A stretch of 64,000 bases of DNA, from positions 63,291,121 to 63,355,120 of the forward strand of contig NC_134846.1 in assembly GCF_965363235.1 (NCBI RefSeq), written 5' to 3'. The position numbers were made by a program, and so were the translations under genes. The notes beneath the pieces are model-generated. The model had not been told where the DNA came from, searched no databases, and saw only the letters and a program-made list of their open reading frames with translations. How positions within the stretch are numbered: the first letter of the stretch is position 1; every line of letters begins with the position of its first letter. This stretch comes from Mytilus galloprovincialis (lineage: Eukaryota > Mollusca > Bivalvia > Mytilida > Mytilidae). Of this stretch, positions 60,487 through 64,000 are shown piece by piece.

Positions 60487-63400
60487 TCATTTACATGTAT
60501 CACTACCACATTGTTTATTGGGCACTTTTGCTGTCTTTTCTAGCAGTTTCAGTCTCATTAAATATAGTTGATGACATAACACACTTGATAACTTTGTAAT
60601 AGCATTTTGTTGATCCACACTAAAATATTTGCTAAAATTTGTACAGTCTAAAATTAGCAGAAGAATCGCATCTTTGTTTCATAGCTCGGACCACTTGCTT
60701 TCACCAATCACATTGATAACCTCTATTTTGAGACGGTTATAATATATTTGTCTAGTTGAAAATAAGGCGGGACAATCAAGAATGATGTGCATTAGATCTT
60801 CGGAATATATTGTGCACAGTTTACAAATCTGATCTGAATGTTCTACTAGTATGTTGTACTTGTGTTTGATAACTTGTGTCATAAATGTTCCAGTAAGCAT
60901 TCTTGCTTTTGTAATGCCCATTTTAACCTCAGATACCATAGAACGCAACGATTTCCATATTATATGGGGCTTTCCAACAGCCAAATCTTTTGTATTGATA
61001 TATTTCAGAGTTGATTTTTTGACAGACTCAGCCACTAATATATTAGTCCATGTTTTCTGGATTGCACTTTTACATTGATGTTTGAACGCTAATTTTGAAG
61101 GTTGTTCTGCCATTAGAGTATAAATTTTCGGCAACTTGTACTGTTCAAGAATATCCTGTATTCGACCAAAAAAGCTTTCTTGATTTTCACCGTTTACAGC
61201 CAATTGTCTCATCATGAGGTTCTTCAGAGTAGAGTTATTACAGGAGATAATGTTATATAGAAGGCTTAAAAACCACTGCTTTGGTCTTTTTGGGGTGAAT
61301 TGAAACTCTGTTTTGCACAGCATGTCTATGTAAGGTTTATAACATACATTGTAGTTCGTTTGGATTTGAGGACAAGAGAGCGATATCGTCCGCACATGTA
61401 GGACATCCAAGATAAACATTGCCCATCCTGAAACCTAGTCTTGTTTCCTGTAATTCCATCAGTAAATTGTTGTTATAAATTTTATACAGTAATGGAGACA
61501 AAATTCCACCTTGTCTCACTCCCTGTAGTATATTAAATTTCGGACTTATTGCACCGGCCCATCTGACTTTTGAGGTCATACCATCATATAGATCTCTAAC
61601 GATTGTCCAAATTTTAGGGTGGACACCTATTTAATACAACTTATCCAAAACAATTACATGGCTGACAACATCAAACGCTTTCATACTATCAACAGTGATG
61701 AGACATAATGGAATTAATGGTGTAAGTTTGCTTTCGCATTTTGCTTCGGAGACTATTAGTGCTGCTAAGATCATGGAAACTCCTTTCGTGAAACCAAATT
61801 GAAGTGGACTCTGTTTGTTATCAAAATGTTTTTCAATTTTTGGTAATAACACACATTCAAAAAGTTTGGTAAAGACCGGCGATACAGTTATACCTCTATA
61901 ATTATCCAGAATCGACGGATCTTTCAGTTTTTTCAAAATTGGTGTAAGTATTCCAGACTTTAATATTTCTGGAAAGCTACCGAAGCTTAAAATAGAATTA
62001 AATGTTGTTGTGATACTTGGTAACAAAATGTCCCCAGAGGCTTTCAATTGTTCTGAACATATCTCAAATTCATCAGTAGCTTTACCAGTATGTAAATGTT
62101 TTATGCCATTTTGAATTTCCATTTCTGTAAATGGTTCCAGCGGGTCATCAGCGCTATTACAAAATTCAGTTATGAGTTTATGACGGATAGTGCAGAGCTC
62201 AAGATATTTTTCATCATACCCATTGTCCTTTGGGATTCCTAAATCTTCAAAATATTTCAGAAAACATTCTCTCTGTTCGTCTGGGTCATTCACTTCAGTG
62301 TTGCCCTCTTGTAAATAAGGTGTTTTAACGACTGACTTTCCTCTGTTCCTTCGAATTAAGCGGTGGAACAATTCAGTGGTAGGATTTTCCATAATTTGAT
62401 TATAGAGATCTTGCCTGTCTGTATACTTTTCCAAACGGAATTGACGACGAAGCTCTCTTTGAGCAGTAATTTTTTGTTGTTTAAGTGGGCCCTCTGGCTT
62501 TCCTTTTTCGCACCACTCTCTGTACAATTTGTGACAGTTAGTTATCAACATTCTCGCTGCTGGTGAGGCCTTCCACTTTGGGCCTTTAAGATAGATAATC
62601 TTCCTTGGCGTTGATGCTTTTGTGGCTTTTTGCAAGATTGACATTAATATTTCAATAGTTGGATCTGAGCTTATTTTGCTACAACTGTTTTCAAGTTCAA
62701 GACGAAGAGTGTTCTGAAAAGTATGAATATCCATTTTCTTCCATTGATAATTCCAAATTGCTGAAGACTGTTGGCTTGGTCTTTGAATTGAGGCAAAGCT
62801 TATGTTAATGACAGCAGACACAATGGTATGGCTAGAGAGATTTGTGGCATGCTTTTCATGAATAATGTAGTCCTGTATCAGATCTTTGTGTGAAGACAAG
62901 ATGTAATCAATTTGTGAAGATCCAGCCCCGGAGTGTTGCATAAATGTGTGTTTTGTTGCTGCTGACACAATAAGTTTGTGGTCTCTAACAAACGAATGGA
63001 TGCACACGTCATGTTTACTACCAGCCCTAGGCTTTAGAAGTGTTCCGTTCAGGTCACCGGCTATTACAATTCTATGGGTATCACTATAGTTGTTTATTAT
63101 AAAATCTAAAATATCGAGACATTCTCCGTATTCCACAACAGAGTTGACCGACGCATTGTTCGTTGGGAGGTATACGCAAATAAGACATATCTTTGGATCT
63201 GAGTTGATTAAAATGCCAATGATTCTTTCATTTCCTTCATCAATTTTAGTGACTTTACCAGAAATTGAAGACGACCATACAATTCCTACACCCCCTTTCC
63301 CTCTTGGCAAGTTGAATCCAGAAATCTGTTCATAGGTGTCTGAACAACGAACAAAAGATACTTTATCTTGGAAGAATTTGTCGAAATTATGCACTTGAAA

Positions 63401-63507
63401 GTCATAGAGCCAATGCTCTTGAATACATATGATATCATAATTTGAGCCCAAAAAGTCTGAGAAGGCAGAATTTGATGAGATGCCTTCGATGTTACATGTT
63501 GCTAATT
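60487..63507 (-). pseudogene. LINE ORF2 relic (endonuclease-reverse transcriptase)
   Basis: The minus strand is open from 63451 upstream of IICIQEHWLYDF (endonuclease Glu), with NERIIGILI, VIAGDLNGTLL (GDxN), SSQIDYILS and LSSHTIVSA. RT: ATDEFEICSEQLKASG, LDNYRGITVSPVFTKLFE, QFGFTKGVSM and VDSMKAFDVVSH (motif A). A TAA at about 61630 interrupts DKLY/IGVHPKIW in frame. Then GVRQGGILSPLLY and CADDIALLS (motif C). A TAA near 61337 follows, and the region after motif C appears shortened: the frame jumps near 61265 to the C-terminal part (LMMRQLAVNGENQESFFGRI, CKLCTIYSEDLMHIILDC). A TGA at 60679 and the last stop near 60487 end it. It is inactive. Confidence 0.85.
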
Positions 63508-63813
63508 TTAATCCCGATTTGAGATCACTTCCTCTATAAGTAGGAGTTCTGGCGGTTTCTTGCGAGACAGGGTTGTTTCTAAAAAATGGTTGGAAGCATT
63601 AGTTTGGTCTTTTCCTGAGTTGCAAGTGTTTGTGTGCACATTGGCTTCAACAATAATTACCTCCCTTTGATTATTATCATGAATTGAGAATGAGTTGTGT
63701 ATATCAGCTTCAACAGTAATTACCTCCCTTTGATTATTATCATGAATTGAGAATGAGTTGAGTATATCAGGCTTGTGAGTTTCATCCTGCATGTTTTCTT
63801 GCAGTGTTAACAA
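63508..63813 (-). pseudogene. Upstream frame of the LINE relic with a 21-residue repeat
   Basis: A 101-codon frame ends just before, and in a different frame from, the endonuclease start (the ORF2 frame reads LKSGLKLATCNIEG across its stop). It contains SFSIHDNNQREV twice. It is probably the end of ORF1 or the N-terminal extension of ORF2; the family's ORF1 was not recognised. Confidence 0.5.
63644..63769. repeat. In-frame 63-base tandem duplication
   Basis: GCTTCAACAATAATTACCTC through to GAGTTG and TATATCA (63644-63706) is repeated at 63707-63769 with few changes. The period is 21 codons, so the frame is kept. Confidence 0.8.
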
Positions 63814-64000
63814 CTTTTATTATTATTATTATTATTACATAGCTTTTATATAGCGCCTATCTAATAAACATAATACTCTAAGCGCTTAACATATAAAATT
63901 GAAGGAAAATATATATCACAATGCATACAATAATAGCAATTATATATATATGAACATAAGAATAAAACAGAAATTAAATAGAATAATGATGGAAATTAAG
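63814..64000. repeat. (TTA)n microsatellite and repeat end
   Basis: ATTATTATTATTATTATT at about 63817-63838 is followed by ATAGCGCCTATCT and CTCTAAGCGCTTA, words I associate with interspersed repeats in molluscs. The window ends in AT-rich DNA. Confidence 0.55.

Overview
This is an AT-rich eukaryotic window. The genes are small exons bounded by GT-AG introns, and most of the sequence is retroelements and interspersed repeats. The repeats (Penelope-like 3' ends, a tRNA-promoter SINE, a hammerhead-ribozyme repeat and several fold-back elements) match what I know of marine mussel genomes, so a bivalve of the Mytilus type is the most likely source. That is an inference from repeat content, not a database result. 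No prokaryotic gene organisation is present.

Host genes. Three paralogous genes lie on the minus strand and encode small type I membrane proteins. Each has a signal peptide, a lectin-like module, a WSC domain with eight cysteines, a second lectin-like module, one transmembrane helix and a tyrosine-bearing tail. The central gene is complete: nine exons between 34267 and 13846 with matching intron phases give 359 codons. The left gene shows its first five exons (4751 to 1198) and leaves the window. The right gene shows only its last three exons (40261 to 38671). Homologous exons are 192, 110, 136, 72 and 76 bases long in the different copies. An orphan signal-peptide exon at 7.6 kb marks a fourth, decayed copy. 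The cluster has grown by segmental duplication.

Mobile DNA. Intron 2 of the central gene holds a decayed Penelope-like element with its GIY-YIG endonuclease upstream of the reverse transcriptase (the permuted, Naiad-type order). It is split by a full-length LINE with an open 1007-residue endonuclease/reverse transcriptase frame and perfect 95-base flanking duplications. From 45070 to 52118 there is a complete Ngaro-type tyrosine-recombinase retrotransposon with textbook split direct repeats (A1 - ORFs - B1 A2 B2) and frames for Gag, RT-RNase H, tyrosine recombinase and an SGNH hydrolase. A second LINE, on the minus strand near the right end, is a relic. Fragments of Penelope-like 3' ends recur throughout in both orientations.

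Other structure. There is a degenerate satellite at the left edge, a 600-base palindrome inside a CG-patterned fold-back element (15.1-17.2 kb), several perfect or near-perfect hairpins, a 2.2-kb element with 130-base inverted repeats (54433-56607), a hammerhead ribozyme core at 41722-41753, and two related CGTG-rich minisatellites. Exon boundaries were deduced by reading GT-AG signals, frame continuity and agreement between paralogs; none was tested against transcripts.
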